In this document: in pieces, positions 9,158 to 17,399 of the stretch
How the letters are laid out: the number at the start of each line of letters is the position of its first letter
How positions within the stretch are numbered: position 1 is the stretch's first letter
Assembly (NCBI GenBank): GCA_019359395.1
Contig: JAHHHK010000007.1
Location: 186,001-250,000 of the forward strand
Source of the DNA: Komarekiella atlantica HA4396-MV6
Lineage (GTDB): Bacteria; Cyanobacteriota; Cyanobacteriia; Cyanobacteriales; Nostocaceae
DNA: 64,000 bases
Reading direction: 5' to 3'
Position numbers and translations under genes: made by a program
Notes under the pieces: model-generated
The model's input: the letters and a program-made list of their open reading frames with translations, nothing else
What the model was told of the DNA's origin: nothing
Databases searched by the model: none

Positions 9158-9445
9158 CTAATTGGATAAATACTTACGCAACATTTGCTCCAACTGTTGC
9201 ACATTAGCACGCGGAGAAGGACGCGGCAAAGGTTCCTCACTCAAACCTCCCTCCGCGCCCTTTGAGTCTCTGCGGTTCGACAAATAAAGTATCGGCACTT
9301 CATACTGATACGCACCGAACCAATCTTCACGAGTCGTAATATCCCGAATTTCCAACTCAAAACTGAGATTTTGAATTTGTTCTAACTTCTCCTGCAAACC
9401 CTCACACAAATGGCATCCAGGTTTACTGTATAAAATTAATCGCAT
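9158..9445 (-). CDS. glutaredoxin-family thiol protein
   Basis: The protein is 95 aa. It has a thioredoxin-fold start (LILYSKPGCHLCEGLQEKL) with a CHLC redox motif, and the cis-proline region YEVPILYL. This is the short glutaredoxin/YruB-like type found widely in cyanobacteria, often next to murE. It probably reduces a disulfide or binds a thiol in the cytoplasm; the partner is unknown. A less conserved insertion (NRRDSKGAEGG...) precedes the C-terminal helix. Confidence 0.8.
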   Translation of the reverse strand: MRLILYSKPGCHLCEGLQEKLEQIQNLSFELEIRDITTREDWFGAYQYEVPILYLSNRRDSKGAEGGLSEEPLPRPSPRANVQQLEQMLRKYLSN

Positions 9446-9570
9446 TTGCTTATACTAATTTTACCTATGTTAAAAAGACGTGATATGTCTCGTCTTTATA
9501 AGCCATGATAAGCATAAAATAAATAGCTACAGTGGGCTATGCCAACACATCCTTGATTGCTTTAGACACA

Positions 9571-9604
9571 AAATTTAAAAACCCTACTCAGTTTTGAGCA
9601 GGGC
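9571..9604 (-). terminator. Rho-independent terminator of the small peptide gene
   Basis: Read on the minus strand, an eight-pair stem with one mismatch (arms 9595-9603 and 9582-9590, loop AAAC) is followed by TTTTTAAATTT. It lies about 40 bases beyond the stop codon of the 29-residue peptide and faces the same way. Confidence 0.7.
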
Positions 9605-9641
9605 TATGTAAAGTTTCTTGCTAAAATTCTCAGTTTTATTT

Positions 9642-9731
9642 TCAAAACACGTTCATGATCGCAATAATGCTAACGCTAGTTAACATAATTAAAACGCCCA
9701 TAGTTAAAGATTGGCTTAATGTATTGTTCAT
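9642..9731 (-). CDS. 29-residue single-span membrane peptide
   Basis: ATG 9731 to TGA 9642 encodes a peptide starting MNNTLSQSLTMGVLIMLTSV and ending MNVF, with almost the whole centre hydrophobic. AGGA lies about 10 bases upstream of the ATG, and a terminator follows at 9571-9604. Length and layout resemble the very small subunits of photosynthetic complexes (PetN, PsaM or Psb30 size), but the sequence does not match those I know, so no function is assigned. An alternative is a non-coding transcript with a chance open frame. Confidence 0.5.
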   Translation of the reverse strand: MNNTLSQSLTMGVLIMLTSVSIIAIMNVF

Positions 9732-9967
9732 TTAAGTAAAATCCTTTTTGTTAAGGTTCTCTTAACCATATCAATAACAGTATAAATATCCATAAAACCA
9801 CAGCAAAACTTAAAATCCTGTAAAGTTTCTTAGTAAATACTATGATTTTTACTTCCTAGTCAATTGTACTGAGCATAAAAAATCGGACAATGACCGATGC
9901 TTGATAATGTAGCGATCGCCGAACATCCTAATTACCTAATATCCGAGCGGATTATGCGCCTTTTGTG

Positions 9968-9982
9968 ATGTAAAATTTACAT
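9968..9982. promoter_or_regulatory. perfect 7-1-7 palindrome upstream of cysH
   Basis: ATGTAAAATTTACAT is a perfect inverted repeat whose right end is 32 bases upstream of the cysH start. It is placed like an operator near the promoter or leader. No specific regulator can be named; it is not a GTA-N8-TAC NtcA site. Confidence 0.35.
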
Positions 9983-10014
9983 TAATCAAGGTAGATATTT
10001 GAACAAAAATTATC

Positions 10015-10740
10015 ATGACAGCTTTCACGGCATCTCAAAATCAAACGAGCGCTTTTGACCTAGAGCAATTAAATCAGCAATTTGAAACTGCCACTCCAAA
10101 AGAAATTTTGGCATGGTCTGTAGAGAATATCCCAACAGGACTAGTGCAAACTAGCGCCTTTAACGTGGATGACATGGTAATTACACATATTCTTTACAGT
10201 GAACTTAAGCATCCGGTTCCAGTGATATTTCTCGACACCTTGCACCACTTCCGTGAAAGCCTAGAACTAGTTGCCAAAGCCAAACAAGTTTATAACCTAA
10301 ATCTGCAAACATACAAAACTCCAGATGTAGACACCCGCGAAGCCTTTACCGCCAAATATGGCGAAGCACTTTGGGACAAAGATATTACCCAATTCCACCA
10401 CATTACGAAAATTGAACCACTGCAACGAGGTCTAGACGAACTAAACACCGTTGCATGGATCACCGGACGCCGCCGTGACCAAGCAGTAACTCGTGCTAAC
10501 ATGCCTATATTTGAATTGGATAACCAAGGTCGGCTGAAAGTAAATCCCATTGCCACCTGGACACGCCAAGATAGCTGGGTTTATGTGGCAGAACACAAAG
10601 TGATGTACAACCCTCTACACGACCAAGGTTATCCCAGCATTGGGGATGAACCTATTACCACCAAAGTAGGTCAAGGCGAAGACGAACGCGCCGGACGCTG
10701 GCGGGGAAGTAATAAAACTGAATGTGGAATTCATATTTAA
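10015..10740 (+). CDS. cysH: phosphoadenylyl-sulfate reductase
   Basis: The protein is 241 aa. It reduces PAPS to sulfite with thioredoxin or glutaredoxin in assimilatory sulfate reduction. Visible signatures are the P-loop-like NVDDMVITHILYS, VIFLDTLHHF, ITGRRRDQA, and the catalytic C-terminal ECGIHI with the single essential cysteine. The two extra Cys pairs that bind a 4Fe-4S cluster in APS reductases are absent, so PAPS is the expected substrate. It is monocistronic here. Confidence 0.93.
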   Translation: MTAFTASQNQTSAFDLEQLNQQFETATPKEILAWSVENIPTGLVQTSAFNVDDMVITHILYSELKHPVPVIFLDTLHHFRESLELVAKAKQVYNLNLQTYKTPDVDTREAFTAKYGEALWDKDITQFHHITKIEPLQRGLDELNTVAWITGRRRDQAVTRANMPIFELDNQGRLKVNPIATWTRQDSWVYVAEHKVMYNPLHDQGYPSIGDEPITTKVGQGEDERAGRWRGSNKTECGIHI

Positions 10741-10883
10741 GGATAAGTAAAGAATAGGGAGTAGGGAGTGAGAAATGGAAGAAAAGAATAATTTCTCCAT
10801 TCTTCCAATCGTCCTCTCTCCTCGTTTACTTACTCTGCACCCCTACGGTTAGATAAAGAATCGCATACAAAAAATTCAGTAGT

Positions 10884-11093
10884 TTATTGACTATTTTGCT
10901 GAAAAAGTTTCTCTAAAGAAGCTAATTCAACTTCTGTTGCTGCATTAATTTGTGGCAAAGGTCGCTGCATGATTGAATAAAGCGATCGCTTTTGCTCTTT
11001 TGTAGATTGCAAACCAAGTCCCTTCAATTCCTCGCCAATTTTTAAGATTACATTCCGTCGGCCAGCTTTAGCTACATCAGGACTTTGCAGAAT
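10884..11093 (-). pseudogene. gene fragment abutting the 3' end of tRNA-Cys
   Basis: A 69-codon open frame without a start codon (SPDVAKAGRRNVILKIGEEL ... LASLEKLFQQNSQ) begins right after the tRNA 3' end, where it meets an in-frame stop, and ends at TAA 10884. Its composition is protein-like and charged. It looks like the C-terminal remnant of a gene whose 5' part is gone. The parent family is not recognised. Confidence 0.4.
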
Positions 11094-11096
11094 TTA

Positions 11097-11168
<72 letters not shown>

Positions 11169-11472
11169 AGACATTGTAATGATTTATTATATCAAAATTT
11201 TATCTAAATTTGCACTTTCTATCTTGGTAAATCTTTCGTAAATCAAAAGTTAATGCAACAAATAAACAATGATAATCAGCAGAAATTATACTTTAGAGCC
11301 AATTCATCTCCGTGATAATTAGCTATATTTTGTATATAGTGTAATGTTGCTTAATATATAGATATAACGAAGAGACTCAATAGATTTGGTGTGCAATGGA
11401 GTTATGAGATTGTGCCTTAGTGATGATCGCTATCTTTATGACTAGTTTAATGTAAACCACAAGAAATCCTCC

Positions 11473-11643
11473 ATGCTTATGACTGTAAAACTCCAGACCG
11501 AAAACGACTTTCTTACGGCAAGCACCAGTATAAAGATAAATCAGGAAACAGAAAACGAAAAAGTTTTATGTTCTCATTGTCAGCGCACCGCTACGAATGG
11601 TATTAAATGTAAAGGAATTTGTGTTGCTGACAATGATTATTAA
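11473..11643 (+). CDS. small cysteine-rich protein (56 aa)
   Basis: The frame runs from ATG 11473 (or ATG 11479) to TAA 11641. After a polar N-terminal half, the C-terminal end reads CSHCQRTATNGIKCKGICVA, giving CxxC...CxxxC spacing like a small metal-binding knuckle. No good Shine-Dalgarno is seen (TCCTCC precedes the start). The family is not recognised. The cysteine pattern and clean coding composition argue against a chance frame. Confidence 0.5.
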   Translation: MLMTVKLQTENDFLTASTSIKINQETENEKVLCSHCQRTATNGIKCKGICVADNDY

Positions 11644-11711
11644 GGTATGAATTTTATCGCTGCAATCCAGATGGCTGAGCGGGATTTCTAAGATTCTTCA
11701 TAACTGTAGCC

Positions 11712-12812
11712 CTAGCCCCTCGTACCTAACATTTGCCTCCTGACAAGAGCATGGCCAGATTGAACATCAAACCAGTGAATATCCTCAGAGGGCAATGCCA
11801 GTGTAATATCTTTGCTACTCCAATTTTGGTCTGTTGGCAACAAAGCACGTACTATAATCGCTCCAGTTTGTGAACCCCCAACCCTGACACTAACCAAATA
11901 ATGCATACCCAAGTTTTCTACTAGATACACTTGCCCTTGGATAGTTTGGGTATCATCTGGTTGGGCAACGCGAACGTTTTCTGGGCGGATACCTAGCACA
12001 ATTTGGGGTGGTACAGTTGGGATATCTGGCAGAGCAACTTGGAAGTTACCTAGTATTGCGTATCGTCCTTTACAAGGTAGAGTCAATAAATTCATCTGAG
12101 GACTACCAACAAATCCAGCCACAAATAAATTAGCTGGATGATTATAGATGAGTTCGGGCGGGTCAAGTTGCTGGACATAGCCATCGTTGAGCAAAGCTAC
12201 TTTTGTGGAGAGTGTCATTGCTTCTGTTTGGTCATGGGTAACATAAACCACTGGGACTTTTTGAGCTGCAAAAATTTGCTTGAGGTCGGCTCGGACTCGT
12301 TCCCGCAACAGGGCATCCAAGTTACTTAACGGTTCATCTAGCAGGTACACATTGGCATTACGTACTAAGGCACGACCGACTGCAACACGCTGGCGTTGAC
12401 CTCCAGACATTTGACCAGGCTTGCGGTTCATTAACTCTGCTAATCCTAAAACTTCTGCTACTTCTGCTACTCGCTGTTTAATTTCTGTTGGTGGTACTTT
12501 TCTTAGCTTGAGTCCAGAAGCGAGATTTTCGTACACTGTCATGTGGGGATAGAGTGCATAGCTTTGAAACACCATTGCGATGTTGCGATCGCCTGCTGGC
12601 TTATAAGTGACATCCACATCCCCAATCTTAATCTGACCGCGAGTAGGTTCTTCAAGACCCGCAATCATGCGTAGGACGGTAGATTTGCCACAGCCAGAAG
12701 GGCCAAGTAAAGTCAGAAACTCATCGTTATCTACTGTTAAGCTAACGTCTTTGACAGGGACGATTTTAGAAGTATAGGTTTTATTCAAGTTTTTGAGTTC
12801 AAGTTTAGCCAT
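11712..12812 (-). CDS. sugar ABC importer ATP-binding protein (MalK/UgpC type)
   Basis: The protein is 366 aa. The nucleotide-binding domain shows Walker A GPSGCGKST, Q-loop FQSYALYPHMT, signature MSGGQRQRVAVGRAL, Walker B VYLLDEPLSNLD and switch His YVTHDQ. The C-terminal third is a TOBE-type regulatory domain (IVLGIRPENVRV). It powers the importer encoded just upstream (binding protein and two permeases, same strand). A long GC/AT hairpin at 12905-12961 lies between it and the preceding permease. Confidence 0.92.
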   Translation of the reverse strand: MAKLELKNLNKTYTSKIVPVKDVSLTVDNDEFLTLLGPSGCGKSTVLRMIAGLEEPTRGQIKIGDVDVTYKPAGDRNIAMVFQSYALYPHMTVYENLASGLKLRKVPPTEIKQRVAEVAEVLGLAELMNRKPGQMSGGQRQRVAVGRALVRNANVYLLDEPLSNLDALLRERVRADLKQIFAAQKVPVVYVTHDQTEAMTLSTKVALLNDGYVQQLDPPELIYNHPANLFVAGFVGSPQMNLLTLPCKGRYAILGNFQVALPDIPTVPPQIVLGIRPENVRVAQPDDTQTIQGQVYLVENLGMHYLVSVRVGGSQTGAIIVRALLPTDQNWSSKDITLALPSEDIHWFDVQSGHALVRRQMLGTRG

Positions 12813-12904
12813 TTTTCTTTAAGGAGGCAGGGGGCAGGAGGCAGGAGGTAGAAGGTAAAGCCCTTCTCCCAAGGGGAGACGCTAACGCGAACGGGCGGGG
12901 AAAA

Positions 12905-12961
12905 GGGTAAGGGGTAAAGGGAAAAGTTTGTTTTTTCCCCTTTTCCCTTTCCCCTTTACCC
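12905..12961. repeat. long imperfect hairpin between permease and ATPase genes
   Basis: A purine-rich arm at 12905-12926 (GGGTAAGGGGTAAAGGGAAA...) pairs with a pyrimidine-rich arm at 12937-12961, with a T-rich loop. It belongs to the GGGGTAAAGGG-type repeats common in Nostoc intergenic DNA. On the minus strand it lies in the operon, so it could dampen read-through into the ATPase gene. Confidence 0.55.
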
Positions 12962-12977
12962 AGCGAAGCTTTGTCCC

Positions 12978-13859
12978 TCATCCTTTGACAGCACCAGCGG
13001 TAAGACCTTGGACAATCCGGCGCTGGAAAAACAAAACTAGTAAAACTAGAGGTAAGGTTCCGACAACAGTAGCAGCAGCGATCGCACCATAAGGAATTTC
13101 AAATACTGTCGCACCACCCAACTGAGCAGCAGCAACGGGAATTGTCTTCAACTCTTCACGAGTCATAAACGTCAAAGCAAAGATAAACTCGTTCCAGGCA
13201 AAAATAAAGGTGAGAATTCCAGTAGTCACTAAGGCGGGAAGTGTCATGGGTAGCACGATTTGCCACAGTAGTTGAAAGGTGTTGTAGCCATCGACCCTAG
13301 CAGAATCTTCTAAGTCTTTAGGTAATTGCTGGAAAAAGCTTCTGAGTACTAGAATTGTTAGCGGCAAATTGATGGCAGTGTAGGGTATAATCAGCGCCAG
13401 ATAGTTGTTACCCAGTCTCAGAGCTTGGATAATTTCTAATAGTCCCAAGAACAACAGAATTCCCGGAAATAAGGTGACAATCAAAACGCCGGCGAGGATA
13501 AATTTTTCACCCCAAGGGCGTAACCGTGCCAGGGCATAGGCAGCGGGCGCTCCGATCGCTAAAGCTAAAGCTGTAGAAGTAATCGACACAAAGGCACTGT
13601 TAAAGATGTAGCGCCAAAATGGGCGACGGGTGAATAACTCAATGTAGTGATTGAAAGTGAATCGTGTGGGGAAATAGACAGTAGGAACAGCTGCAATATC
13701 TTCGTTAACTTTAAACGAGGTCAACAATTGCCATAGGGCTGGCGTTAGGCTGAATAACATTACTAATACAATTGCTATTACTAGCAAGATTTTTTTAAGA
13801 GAAAACTTGGTTTTCCCTATTCGACCTGGAGTTGTTGAAACTGTTTGTGGAGAACTCAT
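12978..13859 (-). CDS. sugar ABC importer permease (MalG type)
   Basis: The protein is 293 aa with six predicted membrane spans. The binding-protein-dependent transport signature (EAA-like loop) is EDSARVDGYNTFQLLWQIVL, which contacts the ATPase. A long periplasmic loop follows span one (FKVNEDIAAVPTVYFPTRF), typical of MalG/LacG proteins. It works as a heterodimer with the MalF-type permease encoded 87 bases upstream. Confidence 0.9.
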   Translation of the reverse strand: MSSPQTVSTTPGRIGKTKFSLKKILLVIAIVLVMLFSLTPALWQLLTSFKVNEDIAAVPTVYFPTRFTFNHYIELFTRRPFWRYIFNSAFVSITSTALALAIGAPAAYALARLRPWGEKFILAGVLIVTLFPGILLFLGLLEIIQALRLGNNYLALIIPYTAINLPLTILVLRSFFQQLPKDLEDSARVDGYNTFQLLWQIVLPMTLPALVTTGILTFIFAWNEFIFALTFMTREELKTIPVAAAQLGGATVFEIPYGAIAAATVVGTLPLVLLVLFFQRRIVQGLTAGAVKG

Positions 13860-13946
13860 GAGTTATATCATGTCCGATTGATTATGTAATGGTCTATGTA
13901 TGTATGCAAAAATGTAAAAACTCTTTCTATCCCTGCTCTCTGCCCC

Positions 13947-14858
13947 TTAAGTGGCTCCCGGTGTTCTGGCACGGTACTTGTTAAGCAAGAAACTAGCGAT
14001 CGCCACCGCAGCAATTAATATTAGAAATGTTACTACTACAAGAGCTGCTCCATAACCAAAATCTAAGTAGCGCATCACCGTGGAGTAAATGTACAGCGAC
14101 ACTACTTCAGTAGCACCACCAGGGCCACCCCCAGTCATCACAGCAATCAAGTCAAAAATTCCGAAAGCTTGAGCAAATCGAAATAGAACTGCAATTAAGA
14201 TTTGCGGTAGCAGCAGTGGCAGGGTAATATTGCGGAAGCTTTGCCAAGTATTTGCCCCATCGACTGAGTAAGCTTCATAGAGGTCTTTTGATATCGACTG
14301 TAAGCCAGCTAGCAGCAAAATACTGATAAAGGGTGTAGTTTTCCAAACATCAGCAAATATCGCTGCGCTCATTGCCAGAGTTGGATCTCCTAACCAGTTA
14401 ATTCCAGTTTGAATCAACCCCAATCGCAGTAGAATATCGTTTACAATCCCAAACTGGTCGTTAAAAATCCAAGCCCATGCCAGACCAATCAGAGCAGTAG
14501 GCAAAGCCCAAGGTAGAATAGCGGTCGTCCGCACTATGCCCCGTCCAAAAAACGCTTGATTGAGAACTAGGGCAATCCCCAATCCTAGCAACAATTCTGA
14601 GAGTACGGATGCTGTTGTGAACACAGTTGTTGCCCATAAACTCTGCCAGAAACGACCATCTCCCGCCATCCGCACATAATTGTCTAAGCCAGAGAATACA
14701 GGTTGTAATTCAGTTCCCAAATTCCTGGTAAATACACTTAACCAGAATGCTCGTAAAATCGGATAGGCAAATACAAACAACAACAGCAGCAATGCTGGTG
14801 TTAGTAAGATCCAAGCAGTCCGTTGTTCCCGACTTCGGAGTGAATGCAGATTTGTCAT
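13947..14858 (-). CDS. sugar ABC importer permease (MalF type)
   Basis: The protein is 303 aa with six spans. The EAA-like loop is LYEAYSVDGANTWQSFRNIT. It lacks the large periplasmic insertion of enterobacterial MalF, as is usual outside enterics. The start codon (ATG 14858) is formed by the first unit of a run of ATGACAA heptamers on this strand, so translation could also start 21 bases upstream in the same frame. Confidence 0.9.
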   Translation of the reverse strand: MTNLHSLRSREQRTAWILLTPALLLLLFVFAYPILRAFWLSVFTRNLGTELQPVFSGLDNYVRMAGDGRFWQSLWATTVFTTASVLSELLLGLGIALVLNQAFFGRGIVRTTAILPWALPTALIGLAWAWIFNDQFGIVNDILLRLGLIQTGINWLGDPTLAMSAAIFADVWKTTPFISILLLAGLQSISKDLYEAYSVDGANTWQSFRNITLPLLLPQILIAVLFRFAQAFGIFDLIAVMTGGGPGGATEVVSLYIYSTVMRYLDFGYGAALVVVTFLILIAAVAIASFLLNKYRARTPGAT

Positions 14859-14892
14859 TTGTCATTTGTCATTTGTCATTGGTCATTTGTCT
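14851..14892. repeat. heptanucleotide tandem repeat spanning the permease start codon
   Basis: Six heptamers occur in a row: four exact TTTGTCA, then TTGGTCA and TTTGTCT. Read on the minus strand each exact unit is TGACAAA with an ATG at the junction, so the array supplies start codons in all three frames. It belongs to the short tandemly repeated heptamers known in heterocystous cyanobacteria. Confidence 0.85.
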
Positions 14893-14945
14893 TTTATTTA
14901 TTCTTCTCCCGCTCCCCCTGCTCCCTGCTCTCTGCTCCCCATTCC

Positions 14946-16259
14946 CTAGCCCCTAGTCCCTAGCAGTCGGCGCGTTTCATTAGCAGCAGCTTGCATTGCT
15001 TGTTCAGGACTTGTCCTACCGGATAGCGCGGCGCTGAGATAACGCTGTAAAATATCCGATGTCTGGGCGTATTGTGCAATCGGTGAGCGTAAAACTGCAT
15101 TGTTCACGACCTCCAATAACTGCGGATAGTGGGGATATTTAGCAACAATTTCTGGATTTGTAAACAAATCTCGGCGACTTGGCACATAGCCTGCACTCAA
15201 AATGAATCGGCGCTGTGCCTTTTCACTGGTAAAGTACTGAATTGCTTTCCAAGCTTCTTCGGGATGTTGAGAAGATTTGGCAATTCCTATACCCCAGCCT
15301 CCTAAGCAAGCTGCTCCAGTCTGACCAGGAGCATGAACCATTGGTTTAATTGCAATTTTGCCTTGGATTGGCGAACCTTTGGCTTGGGCTAAAGGCCATG
15401 CATAAGGCCAACTGCGTAAAAACGCCACTTGACCACTTTGGAACAAACGTCGAGTGTCTTCTTCTTGATAAGTCGTAACTCCCGGAGGAGAAACGCCCTC
15501 CCTGATAGTACTACGCAAAAACTCAATGGCTCGTAATGTTTCTGGTCGATCTAGTCCTACTTCAAGGGTGTCGGGATTAACCCAGAAGCCACCAAAACCA
15601 TCAAGGACTTCCACAAACATTGCCACGAGTCCTTCATATTGACGTCCCTGCCAAACATAGCCCCAATTCACCTTGTCTTTTTTCTGCAAGGCTTGGGAAA
15701 TTTGCATCAACTCCTCAAAGGTTTCTGGCGGTTTAAATCCTGCTTCTTTGATTAAGTCTTCCCGGTAGTAGAGCATTCCCACGTCGGAACGCAAGGGAAT
15801 ACGGTACAGCTTGTTTTGGTAACGTCCGCCTTCTACATCTTTGGGTGAAAATGCTGCCAACTCCTGCTTGGAAATGCGATCGTCTAGGGGTAGCAACCAT
15901 TCAGCAGCAGCAAACTTGGATGTCCAGATGACATCCATATTCACTAGATCGTAAGGGGATTCACCTAGGATAAAAGATGAAGTATACAGGTCTTCGAGCA
16001 AATTTGTGGCATTCGGCCCCTCAACCAAGTTAATGCGAATGCCTGGGTTTTCAGCTTCAAAGTCTCTAATCAACCCCTGCTTCCAAGGTTGGGCATCAGG
16101 GGCAGTAATTAACATACTGAGGGTAACTGGTCGTTGCGAGAGTGCTACCCAATTGAAAAATATGATACCCAACAGAATTGCTATAAAAATCCCCATACGC
16201 AAAAAACTTTGTTTTTGGATGAATTTTTGCAGCTTGTTTATTGGGTTTTGGTACAACAT
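14946..16259 (-). CDS. sugar ABC importer extracytoplasmic binding protein
   Basis: The protein is 437 aa. It begins with a basic segment and one hydrophobic helix (MGIFIAILLGIIFFNWVAL), then a family-1 sugar-binding fold (LIRDFEAENPGIRINLVEG, LYRIPLRSDVGMLYYREDL, GGWGIGIAKSSQHPEEAWK). There is no lipobox cysteine after the hydrophobic part, so it is probably anchored by an uncleaved helix or processed by signal peptidase I. It is the first gene of a four-gene leftward operon encoding a complete importer. The sugar (maltodextrin, trehalose, glucosylglycerol or sucrose are all possible) cannot be read from sequence. Confidence 0.88.
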   Translation of the reverse strand: MLYQNPINKLQKFIQKQSFLRMGIFIAILLGIIFFNWVALSQRPVTLSMLITAPDAQPWKQGLIRDFEAENPGIRINLVEGPNATNLLEDLYTSSFILGESPYDLVNMDVIWTSKFAAAEWLLPLDDRISKQELAAFSPKDVEGGRYQNKLYRIPLRSDVGMLYYREDLIKEAGFKPPETFEELMQISQALQKKDKVNWGYVWQGRQYEGLVAMFVEVLDGFGGFWVNPDTLEVGLDRPETLRAIEFLRSTIREGVSPPGVTTYQEEDTRRLFQSGQVAFLRSWPYAWPLAQAKGSPIQGKIAIKPMVHAPGQTGAACLGGWGIGIAKSSQHPEEAWKAIQYFTSEKAQRRFILSAGYVPSRRDLFTNPEIVAKYPHYPQLLEVVNNAVLRSPIAQYAQTSDILQRYLSAALSGRTSPEQAMQAAANETRRLLGTRG

Positions 16260-16308
16260 TATTATTAATGTAGCGATCGCTAGCTAGTAGGGATAATTAT
16301 ATCTTTAT

Positions 16309-16736
16309 CTACACTTTTTTGATATTGTTCTCTAACTTAGTACAAGTTTGGCGATCAAGCCGCATGTTATAAATAATACCAATTTTGCTATCATCAACTA
16401 CGACTAAGTTATCTAGTTCAATCCCGTCATGAACCCAATGAGATAGCTGTGGGTTTGACGTCAAATCGTCCAAAAAGCCTAAATAGCCAAGGATTTTTCT
16501 TGATTTCCTGTGGCTTCTACCAGTAATTAATGGCTAACCAAGTATTACTCTCATAGTTGATTTAGCCATGCCACCTTTTGACTGTTCCAACTCAGTTTAT
16601 CTACGATTTTTCTATCTTTAACTAGATAGTTGCGTGGAGTCGGTAAATAAAAGTTCTGTTTATCTGAAATTACCTCATCTAAATTCCCCCAAAATGGCGC
16701 TGCTAACATCAAATCCCGGATGTCTGCGTTTTTTAG
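16309..16736 (-). pseudogene. probable frameshifted gene remnant
   Basis: Two minus-strand open stretches follow each other in different frames. The first, 16551-16736, encodes DLMLAAPFWGNLDEVI ... VAWLNQL. The second, 16309-16533, encodes LGYLGFLDDLTSNPQLSHW ... LENNIKKV. Both have protein-like composition and neither has a good start. The simplest reading is one gene broken by at least one frameshift and truncated at its 5' side. The family is not recognised, and it may instead be two unrelated scraps. Confidence 0.4.
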
Positions 16737-16793
16737 TTATAGCAATACCCAAGCACATGAAATACACCCCACCCGCGCTGTCGCGCATCCTCC

Positions 16794-17198
16794 CCTTAGC
16801 AAGGCTACGGTGTACACACAAATCGGAAAAACCTCATCACCAAAGATTTGCAGTATTGCAATAACGGCGATGCCTACAGCTGGCTACGCTTACGCATTTG
16901 CTATTTCGGCGATCGCATTTGCTATTTCGGAGAACGCATTTGCTATTTCGGCGAACTCATTTGCTATTTCGGCGAACTCATTTGCTATTTCGGCGAACTC
17001 ATTTGCTATTTCGGCGAACTCATTTGCTATTTCGGAGAACGCATTTGCTATTTTGGAGAACTCATTTGCTATTTTGGAGAACTCATTTGCTATTTTGGAG
17101 AACTCATTTGCTATTTCGGCGATCGCATTTGCTATTTCGGCGATGCCTATGGCTGGCTACGCCTACGCATTTGTGTGTACACCGTAGACTTAGCAAGG
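16794..17198. repeat. 21-bp tandem array inside direct and inverted repeats
   Basis: Twelve head-to-tail 21-bp units of the form KCATTTGCTATTTYGGMGAWS lie at 16894-17145. They are flanked by a direct repeat of about 33 bp (16868-16900 and 17141-17172; GATGCCTA...GCTGGCTACGC). Outside that are inverted repeats (16794-16823 and 17169-17198) whose inner 19 bp, ATTTGTGTGTACACCGTAG, match perfectly. Because 21 is divisible by three, all three forward frames stay open across the array (for example a FAISANS heptapeptide repeat). No frame has a normal start or protein-like flanks, so I do not call a gene. Confidence 0.9.
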
Positions 17199-17399
17199 TG
17201 AGGGTTAGGGAGGAGTGATTTTGTAGCTCACCGGAGTTGGAAACGCTATAAGATTCCCAAAAAATTAACAATAACCGCACCTTTACGGACGGACACCACT
17301 ACAGTTACCAAGATTAAAACCTCTTAACATCTCGTTACACTAAAGACATCGAGACAGACGAAAGTCAACATCTCGCAGATGAAAACAAAGGTGAACGAC

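Noticed and set aside
16894-17145. Possible CRISPR array
   Set aside because: The 21-bp units are contiguous with no spacers, and no cas genes are in the window.
16720-17218. Three overlapping rightward open frames across the 21-bp array (up to 155 codons)
   Set aside because: All three frames are open only because the unit length is a multiple of three. The flanks are Nostoc repeats, and no ribosome site or recognisable domain is present.
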